Of a stretch of 64,000 bases of DNA, positions 33,972-44,707 are shown in pieces. The notes under the pieces are model-generated. The model worked only from the letters and a program-made list of their open reading frames with translations. It was not told the origin of the DNA and ran no database searches. A program made the translations under genes and the position numbers. Positions within the stretch are counted from its first letter, which is position 1. The number at the start of each line of letters is the position of its first letter. Source of the stretch: Domibacillus tundrae (GTDB taxonomy: Bacteria > Bacillota > Bacilli > Bacillales > Domibacillaceae); assembly GCF_000970675.1 (NCBI RefSeq), contig NZ_LAJA01000003.1:1-64000 (forward strand), in the 5' to 3' direction.

Positions 33972-33998
33972 GAAGAAAAACAGAAAGAGTGATTCGAT

Positions 33999-34517
33999 TT
34001 GTCGAAAATGTTTATGACGCAGCTGAGCGGTTTATTAAAAAAGATTAGTGAAAAAGAAGAATTCCCGCTTGAAGATGCGGGACGTTTACTAGCTCAAAGC
34101 TTAATGAGCGAAGGATCTATATATATAAAAGGATTTGATGAAATGGCCGCGATTGAGATCGAAGCGGTTCACGGTGCCGAAGTGCTTGACGGTGTAAAGA
34201 GCTGGACAACAGATGCCCGGTTGACTGAAGCAGATCGCCTGCTCGTGGCAACGCGCTTTTCAGACGATCCTGATGCATTGCGGCTGGCTGAAAAGCTTCA
34301 TGAAGACGGCATTCCATTTGTGGCACTGGCATCAAAAAAAGATGAATCCGGTATCGACGAGTTAGCCGATGTGTTTATCGATCTGCATTTGACAAAAGGA
34401 CTTTTACCGGATGATGAAGGCGGAAGAACTGGGTTTCCCTCTTCTATTGCGGGGCTGTACGCCTACTTCTTGCTTAAAATGACGATTGAAGAAATTGCAG
34501 CTGAATATGGAGAGTGA
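33999..34517 (+). CDS. ywjG: DUF2529 protein YwjG
   Basis: A 172-residue protein with a SIS-like (sugar isomerase) look: an N-terminal helix (KMFMTQLSGLLKKISEKEE), GSIYIKGFDEMAAIEIEA, LVATRFSDDP and LYAYFLLKMTIEEIAAEY. It matches the YwjG/DUF2529 family; the function is unknown. A TTG start is used, following AGAGTGA. It is one of the few plus-strand genes in this part and converges on pyrG. Confidence 0.8.
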   Translation: MSKMFMTQLSGLLKKISEKEEFPLEDAGRLLAQSLMSEGSIYIKGFDEMAAIEIEAVHGAEVLDGVKSWTTDARLTEADRLLVATRFSDDPDALRLAEKLHEDGIPFVALASKKDESGIDELADVFIDLHLTKGLLPDDEGGRTGFPSSIAGLYAYFLLKMTIEEIAAEYGE

Positions 34518-34629
34518 TAACGGTCGAGATAATAAGCTGAACGGTTGAAAAAATTTTCCCCGACCGTCTTTTCGATTTCTCCCACCTCCCTCTTGTTTAT
34601 TTCAGCTGTCAGTCAAAAAAATTACCTAA

Positions 34630-34665
34630 AAAAACGGAACCCGATTGAAATCCGGTTCCGTTTTT
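34630..34665. terminator. Bidirectional terminator between ywjG and pyrG
   Basis: AACGGAACC and GGTTCCGTT form a 9-bp stem flanked by A-rich sequence on one side and eight T residues on the other. It can end both convergent transcripts. Confidence 0.85.
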
Positions 34666-34666
34666 T

Positions 34667-36289
<1,623 letters not shown>

Positions 36290-36301
36290 CTAATTCTCCA
36301 A

Positions 36302-36378
36302 AAAATACAAAAAACGCCCCGCTTACTTCTCAGTAAGAGGAGCGTTATCGACTAAATTCTTCGTCTCATAAAGAGCCC
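36302..36378 (-). promoter_or_regulatory. pyrG leader: CTP-sensitive attenuator
   Basis: The predicted transcript begins GGGCUC (36378-36373). A terminator hairpin follows at 36313-36346 (AACGCTCCTCTTACT with AGTAAGCGGGGCGTT), then a T run on the minus strand. In B. subtilis low CTP makes polymerase stall at the first C and add extra G residues, and the poly-G end pairs with a C/U-rich stretch to block the terminator. The CUCCUCUU stretch in the 5' arm is the equivalent target here. Confidence 0.88.
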
Positions 36379-36385
36379 AAATAAA

Positions 36386-36414
36386 ATACTACAATTCGCG
36401 ACTGAAATAGTCAA
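36386..36414 (-). promoter_or_regulatory. SigA promoter of pyrG
   Basis: TTGACT (36409-36414) and TAGTAT (36386-36391) on the minus strand are 17 bases apart. The GGGCUC start lies seven bases beyond the -10. Confidence 0.85.
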
Positions 36415-36428
36415 GGGAAGATTCTTGT

Positions 36429-36986
36429 TTATTTATCGCCGAGATTGTACTCGTCCTCGGCACCCTCTTCTTTCTCAAAGTCATCATCTTCATCATCTTC
36501 ATCATCTTCATCAATTTCGACAACATCCAGGCCGTCTTCAAGATCTTCATCCAGATCCTCTTCCTCGACGTCAAGATCTTCCTCCACCTCATCAAAATCT
36601 TCTTCTTCTTCAAAATCAATGAGGACCTCTTCTTCTTCTAGGACTTCTTCTTCAAAGTCATCCACAACGGCCTTCTTCGCTTTTTTCTTACGTGTTTTCA
36701 CTGGTGCGTTTGTCGTTTCTTCTTCCAGTTTTTCAACTGGATACCAGGCACGAAGCCCCCAGCGGTTTTCACCAAGCGATAAAAAGCTCCCGTCAATATT
36801 TAGATCTGTATAAAACTGGACCATACGGGATTTTAATTCCTGTTCTGAAATCTCCAAATGCTTTTTAATTTCAGCCAGCAGGTCTTTAAACAAAATTGGT
36901 TCACGTTTGTCGGCAAGGATCAAATGTGCCAGTTCAAGGAATGACATTTCTTTTAATTCTTCTTTCGAATGTTGCAAGCTCACCAT
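36429..36986 (-). CDS. rpoE: DNA-directed RNA polymerase subunit delta
   Basis: Delta is a Firmicute polymerase subunit that speeds recycling and lowers non-specific binding. The 185-residue protein has a folded N-terminal domain (LKEMSFLELAHLIL, VQFYTDLNIDGSFLSLGENRWGLRAWYP), a short lysine patch (KTRKKKAKKA) and a highly acidic tail of about 75 residues of Glu and Asp. AGGGAAG precedes ATG 36986. It lies upstream of pyrG, the standard Bacillus arrangement. Confidence 0.96.
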   Translation of the reverse strand: MVSLQHSKEELKEMSFLELAHLILADKREPILFKDLLAEIKKHLEISEQELKSRMVQFYTDLNIDGSFLSLGENRWGLRAWYPVEKLEEETTNAPVKTRKKKAKKAVVDDFEEEVLEEEEVLIDFEEEEDFDEVEEDLDVEEEDLDEDLEDGLDVVEIDEDDEDDEDDDFEKEEGAEDEYNLGDK

Positions 36987-37083
36987 CCGCACTTCCCTTC
37001 TCTATTTGCACGCCCAAAAAAAGAGCAAAAACGTTTTTGGCATATTCTCCATTATAAACAAAAAATATGGCTCTACGCCATAT

Positions 37084-37305
37084 TTATGTGATGATTTCTG
37101 CTTTTTTTCCTGCGGGAGCACTGGAATGGCTCATTTGCTTCGTTTCTCGGCGCTTTTTTGCCCTTCCTGTCACTTCATCATACGTTTTATAAAAGAAAAA
37201 AATCGAAAGAAGCAGGAACGGAACAGCCCCAAATTGTTTCATATAAAGCCAAGAAGATCCAATTGAGACAACTGCAATTGTTAAATAGGTAAGAAACTGC
37301 CTCAC
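37084..37305 (-). CDS. Small membrane protein of unknown function
   Basis: I do not recognise this 73-residue protein. It has two hydrophobic segments (residues 3-20 and 24-40) and a basic tail (RAKKRRETKQ). An AGGA site lies about nine bases before GTG 37305; a longer frame from 37353 is possible. It is upstream of rpoE in the same direction. Confidence 0.5.
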   Translation of the reverse strand: MRQFLTYLTIAVVSIGSSWLYMKQFGAVPFLLLSIFFFYKTYDEVTGRAKKRRETKQMSHSSAPAGKKAEIIT

Positions 37306-37519
37306 GCTTTCACGTCCTTTCTTTCGACATTTTTCACTCAATTTTATATTCACATTCCTAATTATACCTTCTTACTATAATAAGAATATGTATGAAATGT
37401 AAATTTAATTATAAGTATTCCCACTTTTTCAAAAAATAACTCGATTTCACCCGTATTTTAACCAAAAAAGAAACTTTCAATATAGACATGCATCCTTATA
37501 ACCATTTTCAATCCAATTA

Positions 37520-37544
37520 GTTTTAGGCTGCGTTAACCGGGTAA
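37520..37544 (+). promoter_or_regulatory. Candidate SigB general-stress promoter
   Basis: GTTTTA (37520-37525) and GGGTAA (37539-37544) are 13 bases apart, close to the SigB pattern GTTTAA and GGGTAT. It lies about 55 bases before a general-stress-type gene, which supports the call. Confidence 0.65.
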
Positions 37545-37598
37545 ATGAAAGAGCAGAAGCACCCACAAATAAAAACCTTTTAGGAGGGTACAAATAAC

Positions 37599-38576
37599 AT
37601 GGATAACAAAAAATTTATTGGTGTATACCACAATGAAACGGATTTACTGGCGAAAATGGATGAATTAAAAGCAAATGGCTATGCAGAAGAAGATATGTAT
37701 ATTACTGTGAAAGATAAAGAGGCGGTTTCAATGGTTCGCGGCCGGACAAACGCTGAGATTGAAACGGCAGGCGGCTCATGGGGAGACCGTTTTATGTCTT
37801 TCTTATCAGGCGTTGATCCGATCCGAGGTGCATTCAGTAATATGGGCGTTTCGGATGAAGAAGCAGATCGTTACTATACAGAAGTTGAAAACGGCGGCAT
37901 GCTTTTGTATGTAGACCGTGATTATGGCAGCCGCTACGGCAGCGATTATGATCCAAGCAGCACAGTCGGCATCGCTAATGGAAATACAGCGGATTTAGCT
38001 GGAGAACGTTTAGAGCCGATTGATTATGACGCTCTTGATAACATGAACCGGAACCAGGAACGTTCTTCGATAGATACTGGTCTGACAGATACGAATCTAG
38101 GCGGCAATATGCATACCGAGCGGGACAGACTGCGGACAGATGACACGTTAAGCGAAAAAGAAACGCTTCGTTTGCATGAAGAACGCTTAAATGTAAATAA
38201 AGAACGCGTTCAAACGGGCGAGGTTTATGTTGAAAAAGAAGTCATTGAAGAAGAGCAGGTCATTGACGTGCCGGTTGAGCGCGAAGAAGTATTCGTTGAA
38301 CGCCGCCCGGTGACAGACGGCGACCTTACAGCAACAGACGATGATTTAACCGCATTTGACGATCGTGATCGTGCATTTAAAGATGATGGAGAAACGATTC
38401 GTGTCCCAATTACGGAGGAACGCGTTGAAGTAACGAAAAAACCGGTTGTAACAGAAGAAATTGTCATTGGCAAACGAAAAGTGGAAGAGACAGAAACAGT
38501 CCGCGATACAGTTCGTCGTGAGGAAGCACACATTGAAGAAGACGGCAAAATACGCACAGGCCGTGATTTGCTTTAA
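37599..38576 (+). CDS. General stress protein, YflT domain plus DUF2382 (YsnF-like)
   Basis: The 325-residue protein joins two domains. Residues 1-105 resemble the YflT/GSP17M domain (FIGVYHNETDLLAKMDELKA, GYAEEDMYITVKD, GGMLLYVDR). Residues 185-320 form a charged DUF2382 domain with repeated signature lines: TLRLHEERLNVNKERVQTGE, then VEREEVFVERRPV, TIRVPITEERVEVTKKPVV and GKRKVEETETV. Such proteins are SigB-dependent in Bacillus; the precise function is unknown. AGGAGGG precedes the ATG. A SigB-type promoter lies upstream. Confidence 0.85.
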   Translation: MDNKKFIGVYHNETDLLAKMDELKANGYAEEDMYITVKDKEAVSMVRGRTNAEIETAGGSWGDRFMSFLSGVDPIRGAFSNMGVSDEEADRYYTEVENGGMLLYVDRDYGSRYGSDYDPSSTVGIANGNTADLAGERLEPIDYDALDNMNRNQERSSIDTGLTDTNLGGNMHTERDRLRTDDTLSEKETLRLHEERLNVNKERVQTGEVYVEKEVIEEEQVIDVPVEREEVFVERRPVTDGDLTATDDDLTAFDDRDRAFKDDGETIRVPITEERVEVTKKPVVTEEIVIGKRKVEETETVRDTVRREEAHIEEDGKIRTGRDLL

Positions 38577-38589
38577 CATTAAGGATCCA

Positions 38590-38645
38590 AGGCTAACTTC
38601 GCCGCGTCCTGCGGCAACGCCTGCGTGACCTGCATCACGCAGGCC
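38590..38645 (+). ncRNA. Bacillaceae-1-like RNA, copy D
   Basis: On the plus strand a hairpin GCCGC-GTCCT-GCGGC (38601-38615) sits inside short GGC/GCC arms with TAACTTC and AAC on its sides. A second hairpin follows with arms CCTGC/GCAGG and loop ATCAC, or alternatively a longer GCCTGCGTGA/TCACGCAGGC stem. The GUCCU loop fits RUCCU; the second loop is degenerate. It lies between the stress gene and its terminator, so it would be transcribed with that gene. Confidence 0.55.
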
Positions 38646-38649
38646 CAAG

Positions 38650-38683
38650 AAAATCCGCTCTCAGCTGAGGGCGGATTTTTTTT
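38650..38683 (+). terminator. Terminator of the DUF2382 gene
   Basis: AAAATCCGC and GCGGATTTT pair around an inner CTC/GAG stem, followed by eight T residues on the plus strand. It overlaps the 3' end of the convergent TetR gene and may act in both directions. Confidence 0.85.
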
Positions 38684-39308
38684 GATATCCTGTGAGACCG
38701 TCAAACAAAAGATCTGTCTGCAGGTCAATGTATTCTTCTAGTGCAAAGCTTTTTTGCAGCATCCAGCGTCGGAAACCCCACATTTGCCCTTGTACAAAGA
38801 TATTTTGCGCCAGCAAATGAACGTGTGCTTCGCTCATTTCCAGCACACCGCGGTCGACGCAGCGCTGAATAAGTGTCTCAAACATGCCCGTCATATCCAC
38901 TTCTTTTTGCAGCACGTATGGAAGCGCATCTTTTGAGAGCGACTTTGCTTCCTGATACATGACAAGCACTTCATCCTGCATTTCATCGATTACGTGGAAA
39001 TAATAACTGATCCCAAGCTTTAGACTTTCTAATGTTCCTTGTTCAAGGTCAATTTGCTGCAGCCGGCTTTTCACTTGATCGTAAATACTGTCACAGACAA
39101 GATAAAGGACATCCTCTTTTGTCCGAATATACTCATATAACGTGCCAATGCTAAAACCGGCCGCTTTAGCAATTTCACGGGTCGTCGTCCGGTGAAATCC
39201 TTTTTGCTTGAAAAGCTGCACAGAGCCGCGAATCATTTCTGCCCGGCGCTTTTCAATGAGCTGTTCATCTTTAACCGACGTATGCACTGGCCGTTTCGTT
39301 TGTTCCAT
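38661..39308 (-). CDS. TetR-family transcriptional regulator
   Basis: A 215-residue repressor-type protein with the helix-turn-helix TTTREIAKAAGFSIGTLYEYI (about residues 40-60) and a helical ligand-binding C-terminal domain. It is 13 bases downstream of the acyl-CoA dehydrogenase gene and probably in the same operon. A fatty-acyl-CoA or branched-acyl-CoA ligand is likely from context but not shown. It does not resemble the B. subtilis FadR sequence I remember. Confidence 0.88.
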   Translation of the reverse strand: MEQTKRPVHTSVKDEQLIEKRRAEMIRGSVQLFKQKGFHRTTTREIAKAAGFSIGTLYEYIRTKEDVLYLVCDSIYDQVKSRLQQIDLEQGTLESLKLGISYYFHVIDEMQDEVLVMYQEAKSLSKDALPYVLQKEVDMTGMFETLIQRCVDRGVLEMSEAHVHLLAQNIFVQGQMWGFRRWMLQKSFALEEYIDLQTDLLFDGLTGYQKKSALS

Positions 39309-39321
39309 TCATAACACCGCC

Positions 39322-40446
39322 TTACTTTGTCAGCATTCTGGAAATAACGAGACGCTGAATTTCCTGCGTCCCTTCATAAATTTGCGTAATTTTCGCATCA
39401 CGCATAAACCGCTCAACCGGATAGTCTTTTGTGTAGCCGTAGCCGCCGAAAATCTGTACTGCTTCTGTCGTGACCATCATCGCCGTATCACCAGCCATCA
39501 GCTTTGACATGGCTGACGCTTTTCCGTACGGCAGCCCTACTGTTTCCAGCCATGCTGCTTGATAAGTAAGCAGTCTTGACGCTTCAATCGACGTGGCCAT
39601 ATCCGCGAGCTTAAACGAAATGCCCTGATTGGCGATAATGGGCTTGCCAAATTGTTTTCGTCCCTGTGCATAGAGGAGTGCCGCATCAAGTGCACCTTGC
39701 GCAATGCCGACTGCCTGCGCGGCGATCCCATTGCGGCCGCCGTCAAGCGTCATCATCGCGATTTTAAAACCGCTTCCAATTTCACCAAGTATATTTTCTA
39801 TCGGAACACGGCAATTGTCAAAGATAATCTCCGTCGTTGGAGAAGAACGGATACCCATTTTCTGTTCTTTTTTGCCGACGGAAAACCCGTCGAGTTCTTT
39901 TTCAACAATAAACGCTGTGACGCCTTCTTCTGCCATCGCAAAAACGATGTAAATGTCCGCAACACCGCCGTTTGTAATAAAAATTTTAGATCCGTTTAAA
40001 ATAAAATCATCTCCGTCACGGCGGGCGGTCGTTTTCATACTACCCGCATCTGAACCACTTCCGGATTCTGTCAGGCCATATGCACCGATTTTCTCCCCTT
40101 GTGCCATCGGTTTTAAATAACGCATTTTTTGCTCTTCTGTGCCAAATGTATAAATCGGCCAGCCAGCAAGCGATGTATGCGCAGATAACGTTACGCCTGT
40201 GGATGCGCAGACACGGGATAATTCTTCGACCGTAATACAATACGCAAGATAATCGCTGCCGATGCCGCCGTATTTTTCCGGCCACGGGATACCGGTTAAG
40301 CCAAGCTCCGCCATTTTTCGGAAAATATCCATATCAAATCGTTCTTCCTCGTCCCGCTCTGCTGCGGTCGGCGCGACTTCATTTTCGGCAAAGTCCCGTA
40401 CCATTTTGCGAATCATGGTATGTTCTTCTGATAGTGTAAAGTTCAT
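39322..40446 (-). CDS. Acyl-CoA dehydrogenase
   Basis: FAD-dependent first step of beta-oxidation (short or branched chain type). The 374-residue protein has the N-terminal helices ([20 protein letters not shown]), the flavin-binding [14 protein letters not shown] and the catalytic-base region [20 protein letters not shown] with Glu in YEGT. The ATG overlaps the stop of the upstream dehydrogenase (ATGA), so the two are translationally coupled. Chain-length specificity cannot be read here. Confidence 0.92.
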   Translation of the reverse strand: MNFTLSEEHTMIRKMVRDFAENEVAPTAAERDEEERFDMDIFRKMAELGLTGIPWPEKYGGIGSDYLAYCITVEELSRVCASTGVTLSAHTSLAGWPIYTFGTEEQKMRYLKPMAQGEKIGAYGLTESGSGSDAGSMKTTARRDGDDFILNGSKIFITNGGVADIYIVFAMAEEGVTAFIVEKELDGFSVGKKEQKMGIRSSPTTEIIFDNCRVPIENILGEIGSGFKIAMMTLDGGRNGIAAQAVGIAQGALDAALLYAQGRKQFGKPIIANQGISFKLADMATSIEASRLLTYQAAWLETVGLPYGKASAMSKLMAGDTAMMVTTEAVQIFGGYGYTKDYPVERFMRDAKITQIYEGTQEIQRLVISRMLTK

Positions 40447-41516
40447 CTCTTCATCCCCCTTGCTAAATGCTTGCTGATGACGATCCGTTGAATTTCTGAT
40501 GTACCTTCGTATATTTCTGTCACTTTTGCATCGCGAAAATATCGTTCTGCCGCGCCGTTCCGTCCCATTTGCTGCACACATTCACCAGCTGCCGCCACAG
40601 CCGTTTTTGAAGCAAAAAGCTTTGCCATCGACGCTTCTTTTCCGCATTGCCGCCCGGCCGACCGTAGAAAAGCCGACTGGTAGACGAGCAGTCTGGCTGC
40701 TTCAACGGACGCAGCTATGTTAGCCAGCTGTATACCTGGATGATGTTCTTTCGCATACTGAAATGCTGCTTCTGCAATGCCCAGCGCTTGTGCGGCGATG
40801 CCAATTCGCCCCCCATCGAGGTTTGCCATCGCGATTTTAAAACCGTCCCCTTCTTCCCCGATCCTGTTCACAACCGGAATACACACATCGTCAAATGTAA
40901 TAGAGACCGTCTTTGATCCGTGCAGCCCCATCTTTTTCTCATCCTTGCCAATAACGAGGCCCGGCATATTTTTTTCTGCAATAAAAGCAGTGATGCCTTG
41001 TTCAGCTTTGGCAAACACGATATATGTATCCGCCGCGCCGCCGTTCGTAACGAACAGTTTTGATCCGTTTACCCTGTACATGTTTCCATCGCGGTGCGCG
41101 GATGTTTTCAAAGACGCCGCATCAGAACCCGACGACGGCTCGGTTAAGCAAAAAGCGCCGAGCCACTCACCGGAGGCAAGCTTTGGAATGTACGCTTGTT
41201 TTTGTGCTTCTGTCCCGAAGGATAAAATCGGGATTGTGCCGACTGATGTATGGACGGACAAAATAACGCCGGCAGCCGCGCTAACTTTTGACAGTTCATG
41301 AATGGCGATGATGTACGAGATGAAATCGCACCCGGTCCCGCCGTATGTTTCAGGAATGATGATGCCCATCAACTGGTGATCTGCCATTTTTTGCACGAGT
41401 GCATACGGAAATTCACCCGCTTCCATTTGCGGAATAAATGACGCTGCAACGTTTTCCGCAAAATGACGAACGGCGTCACGCATTTGCTGCTGTGAAGCGG
41501 TAAGCCCGAAGTTCAT
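40443..41516 (-). CDS. Acyl-CoA dehydrogenase (second paralogue)
   Basis: A 357-residue member of the same family as its neighbour. It has [39 protein letters not shown] and [20 protein letters not shown] with the catalytic Glu. It is slightly short in the C-terminal helical domain compared with about 380 residues. The start at 41516 is the first Met that aligns with the family. Electrons would pass to ETF and on to the FadF-type oxidoreductase encoded upstream. Confidence 0.92.
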   Translation of the reverse strand: MNFGLTASQQQMRDAVRHFAENVAASFIPQMEAGEFPYALVQKMADHQLMGIIIPETYGGTGCDFISYIIAIHELSKVSAAAGVILSVHTSVGTIPILSFGTEAQKQAYIPKLASGEWLGAFCLTEPSSGSDAASLKTSAHRDGNMYRVNGSKLFVTNGGAADTYIVFAKAEQGITAFIAEKNMPGLVIGKDEKKMGLHGSKTVSITFDDVCIPVVNRIGEEGDGFKIAMANLDGGRIGIAAQALGIAEAAFQYAKEHHPGIQLANIAASVEAARLLVYQSAFLRSAGRQCGKEASMAKLFASKTAVAAAGECVQQMGRNGAAERYFRDAKVTEIYEGTSEIQRIVISKHLARGMKR

Positions 41517-41530
41517 CCCGATCCCCCCGT

Positions 41531-42382
41531 TTAATCGTAGGTGTAAAATCCGCGTCCCGCTTTTTTGCCAACCCAGCCGGCTTTTACATATTTCCGGAGC
41601 AACGGGCACGGCCGGTATTTGTCATCGCCAAAGCCTTCGTGCAAAATTTCCATAACCGACAAGCATGTGTCGAGCCCGATAAAATCAGCGAGCTGAATCG
41701 GTCCCATCGGATGATTCATGCCAAGCTTCATGACGTCATCAATTGCTTCTTTCGTCGCCACACCTTCATATAGCGTATAGATGGCTTCGTTAATCATTGG
41801 CATTAAAATGCGGTTTGAAACAAAACCAGGAAAGTCATTTACTTCAACCGGCACCTTGCCGATCGCTCTGGTGACTTCCTCTATTTTTTTATATACTTCA
41901 TCTGATGTAGCAAGTCCGCGAATAATTTCAACAAGCTTCATCACCGGCACCGGGTTCATAAAATGCATGCCGATTACTTTTTCCGGACGATCGGTTGCCG
42001 CCGCAATTTCTGTAATAGGCATCGATGATGTGTTCGAAGCGAGAATCGTATGATCCGGCGTAATTTCGTCCAGCTGGGCAAAAATCTCCCGTTTTACATT
42101 CATTTTTTCAACGACTGCTTCGATGACGATATCGACGCCCGATGCATCGTACAATGTGGCCGATCGCCGAATTTTTGTGAACACATCTTTTTTTTCATTT
42201 TCATTTATACGCTGTTTTTCCACTTGGCGGGCAAGGTTTTTTTCAATCTTGTTTATGCCTTTATCAAGATTAGCTTCGTCAATGTCATAAAGAAGCACAT
42301 CATAGCCGGCCTGCGCGCATACTTGTGCAATGCCCGTACCCATCTGTCCGGCGCCGATAACCATTATTTTTTTTACTTTCAA
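41531..42382 (-). CDS. hbd: 3-hydroxybutyryl-CoA dehydrogenase
   Basis: NAD-dependent oxidation of 3-hydroxyacyl-CoA, or its reverse. The 283-residue protein has the Rossmann motif [20 protein letters not shown], the catalytic His and Glu regions in [20 protein letters not shown], and [21 protein letters not shown] precedes the TTG start. Between it and fadF I see only 61 bases, so the thiolase often found here in related genomes is absent. Confidence 0.93.
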   Translation of the reverse strand: MKVKKIMVIGAGQMGTGIAQVCAQAGYDVLLYDIDEANLDKGINKIEKNLARQVEKQRINENEKKDVFTKIRRSATLYDASGVDIVIEAVVEKMNVKREIFAQLDEITPDHTILASNTSSMPITEIAAATDRPEKVIGMHFMNPVPVMKLVEIIRGLATSDEVYKKIEEVTRAIGKVPVEVNDFPGFVSNRILMPMINEAIYTLYEGVATKEAIDDVMKLGMNHPMGPIQLADFIGLDTCLSVMEILHEGFGDDKYRPCPLLRKYVKAGWVGKKAGRGFYTYD

Positions 42383-42443
42383 ACGTGCCGTCCTCCTTTT
42401 GGAACAGGAAACTGGGAAACATGATGCCGCTTCCCGTTACTTT

Positions 42444-44531
42444 TTATGATGCACTTAATTCTTGCTGCGTGCCTAAAATTGATTTCTCTAAAATTTCTGC
42501 CACATCATATGTAGCGACGGACTCTTCTACTTCTTTTGCTTTCGTTCCGTCACTGAGCATTGTTAGGCAGAACGGGCAGCCGGAGCTGATCACTGACGGC
42601 GCAACGGCAAGTGCCTGCTCGGTACGTGCAACATTTATCCGATGGCCCGTATCTTCTTCCATCCACATCATGCCGCCGCCTGCGCCGCAGCACATGGCGT
42701 CCTGGCGGTTACGTTTCATCTCTACCAGTTCGACCCCTGGAATGGCTTTTAGGATTTCACGCGGCGGATCGTACACGTCGTTGTAGCGGCCGAGATAGCA
42801 CGAGTCGTGAAACGTGATCGTTTCGTTTACAGCATGCACCGGCTTCAGTTTTCCTTCTTTCACTAGTGTATCTAATAATTCGGTATGATGGTACACGTCT
42901 GCTGTAAAACCAAAGTCCGGATATTCCTTTTTGAAAATATTGTACGCATGCGGATCGATTGTGACGATTTTTTTCACATCGTTTTTTTCGAATTCCGCGA
43001 TGTTCGCAGCCGCCAGCTCCTGAAATAAAAATTCGTTGCCCAGCCGGCGCGGTGTGTCGCCAGAGTTTTTTTCTTTGTTGCCGAGAATCGCAAAGGAGAC
43101 GCCGGCTTCATTCATCAGCCTTGCAAATGACAGAGCAATTTTTTGACTGCGGCTGTCAAACGCCCCCATAGAACCGACCCAGAATAAGTATTCCGGCTCT
43201 TCGCCCGCTTTTTGCGCTTCCTTCATAGTCAGAATATGGACATCATCGCGCAGTTCGCGCCATTTTTCTTTATCTTTCCGATTTAATCCCCATGGATTGC
43301 CCTGCCGCTCTATATTTTGCATCGCGCGCTGCGCATCCGGATTCATTTTCCCTTCTGTCAGCACGAGGTAGCGGCGCATGTCAATAATTTTGTCCACGTG
43401 CTCATTCATGACCGGGCACTGGTCTTCACAGTTACGGCACGTCGTACATGCCCAAATCTCTTCTTCTGTAATGACGTCGCCGATCATTTGCGGACTGTAT
43501 GGATCAATCCCTCTGGCAATTTTGTTTCCCTGCGTCTCCGCAAACGCAAAAGCCGGCACCCACGGCTGCTGGGAGGTGACCGCTGCACCGGTAAACGTTA
43601 AATGATCGCGCAGCTTCACGATCAAATCCATCGGTGACAGCATTTTTCCTGTTCCGGTTGCCGGACACATATTCGTGCAGCGTCCACATTCCACACATGC
43701 ATAAAAATCAATCATCTGTGTCTGCGTAAAGTCTTCAATTTTTCCCGCGCCAAACGATTCCTGCGTTTCGTCTTCAAAATCAATTTTGCGGAGTGTACCC
43801 GCTTTGTTCAACCGATGAAAATACGTGTTCACCGGCCCTGCGATCAAGTGTGCGTGCTTCGACTGCGGCACATATACAAGGAATGTGAGCAGGACGAATA
43901 AATGAATCCACCACATCACATAAAACAATCCAATGACAACTGGCTTTGAGAGGCCGGCGAAAATAAGCGCAATAACAGATGCGATCGGTTCTGACCAGCT
44001 CAAATGAACCGTTTCCTCGTGCCAGATGAGCGACATCCCATTGCCGACTAACACTGACACCATAAGCGAGCCGATAAAAATGAGAACAAGTCCGCTTTTC
44101 CAGCCGCGCTTCAGGCGGACAAGCTTTTCAATATAACGGCGGTAAAACGCCCATATGACCGCAATGAGAATCATCAGCGTCACAAGTTCCTGGAAAAAGG
44201 TGAAGGGTCCATAAAGCGGGCCGAGCGGCAAATGCGCTCCCGGTACGATCCCTTTTATAATAAAGTCTAGCGCCCCAAGCTGAACAAGCAAAAAGCCATA
44301 GAAAAACATGACGTGAATCGCACCGCTTTTTTTGTCTTTTAATAGTTTTTTCTGACCGAAAACGTTGACTATAATATTTCGGATTCGCTCATCCTTTTTC
44401 CGATCAAACTCTTCTTTTTTGCCAAGCTTAATGAATTCATAGCGTGTTTTTAATAGATATACGAATAAGCAACCTGCGTAAGCGATTACAAAAAGTGCAG
44501 CAATTAAATTTATCCATAACAACCCATTCAT
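42444..44531 (-). CDS. fadF: FadF-type iron-sulfur oxidoreductase (heterodisulfide-reductase-like)
   Basis: Membrane protein thought to take electrons from acyl-CoA dehydrogenase and ETF to menaquinone. The 695-residue product has an N-terminal membrane domain with about five to six helices and two 4Fe-4S motifs (CVECGRCTNMCP and CTTCRNCEDQCP). Two CCG domains follow (SCYLGRYNDVYDPPREIL then AMCCGAGGG, with a later SSGCPFC). GGATG-type ribosome site precedes ATG 44531. It is first in the fatty-acid operon and lies just downstream of a FadR-like operator. Confidence 0.92.
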   Translation of the reverse strand: MNGLLWINLIAALFVIAYAGCLFVYLLKTRYEFIKLGKKEEFDRKKDERIRNIIVNVFGQKKLLKDKKSGAIHVMFFYGFLLVQLGALDFIIKGIVPGAHLPLGPLYGPFTFFQELVTLMILIAVIWAFYRRYIEKLVRLKRGWKSGLVLIFIGSLMVSVLVGNGMSLIWHEETVHLSWSEPIASVIALIFAGLSKPVVIGLFYVMWWIHLFVLLTFLVYVPQSKHAHLIAGPVNTYFHRLNKAGTLRKIDFEDETQESFGAGKIEDFTQTQMIDFYACVECGRCTNMCPATGTGKMLSPMDLIVKLRDHLTFTGAAVTSQQPWVPAFAFAETQGNKIARGIDPYSPQMIGDVITEEEIWACTTCRNCEDQCPVMNEHVDKIIDMRRYLVLTEGKMNPDAQRAMQNIERQGNPWGLNRKDKEKWRELRDDVHILTMKEAQKAGEEPEYLFWVGSMGAFDSRSQKIALSFARLMNEAGVSFAILGNKEKNSGDTPRRLGNEFLFQELAAANIAEFEKNDVKKIVTIDPHAYNIFKKEYPDFGFTADVYHHTELLDTLVKEGKLKPVHAVNETITFHDSCYLGRYNDVYDPPREILKAIPGVELVEMKRNRQDAMCCGAGGGMMWMEEDTGHRINVARTEQALAVAPSVISSGCPFCLTMLSDGTKAKEVEESVATYDVAEILEKSILGTQQELSAS

Positions 44532-44583
44532 ACCGTGCACATCCTTTCCCATTAATCCCCTTTGATTTCTTCTATCGTAATAT

Positions 44584-44601
44584 ATGAATGAGCATTCAGT
44601 C
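44584..44601 (-). promoter_or_regulatory. FadR-like operator upstream of fadF
   Basis: TGAATGA-GCAT-TCAGTCA matches the Bacillus FadR box TGAATGA-N4-TCATTCA with a single mismatch. On the minus strand a TTGACT -35 overlaps its right half, so a bound repressor would block the fadF promoter. This implies a global FadR encoded elsewhere. Confidence 0.7.
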
Positions 44602-44670
44602 AATATTTTTTATGGCATTCTCGAAAAATGTATATGCAGTCATATCGTTCATATATTTGATGCATAAAAA

Positions 44671-44696
44671 AGCTGCCGGGCTTTCGCCGGGCAGCT
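44671..44696 (-). terminator. Terminator of argS
   Basis: AGCTGCC and GGCAGCT pair, with an inner GGC/GCC and a TTTC loop; a T run follows on the minus strand. Confidence 0.85.
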
Positions 44697-44707
44697 AAAA
44701 AAATTTA

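Noticed and set aside
36445-36813. Serine-rich 122-codon frame opposite rpoE
   Set aside because: It is the antisense of the Glu/Asp-rich tail of the delta subunit; GAA/GAT runs give Ser-rich antisense frames.
40777-41301. A 174-codon plus-strand frame opposite the second acyl-CoA dehydrogenase
   Set aside because: It is antisense to a well-supported dehydrogenase and shows no recognisable motif or ribosome site.
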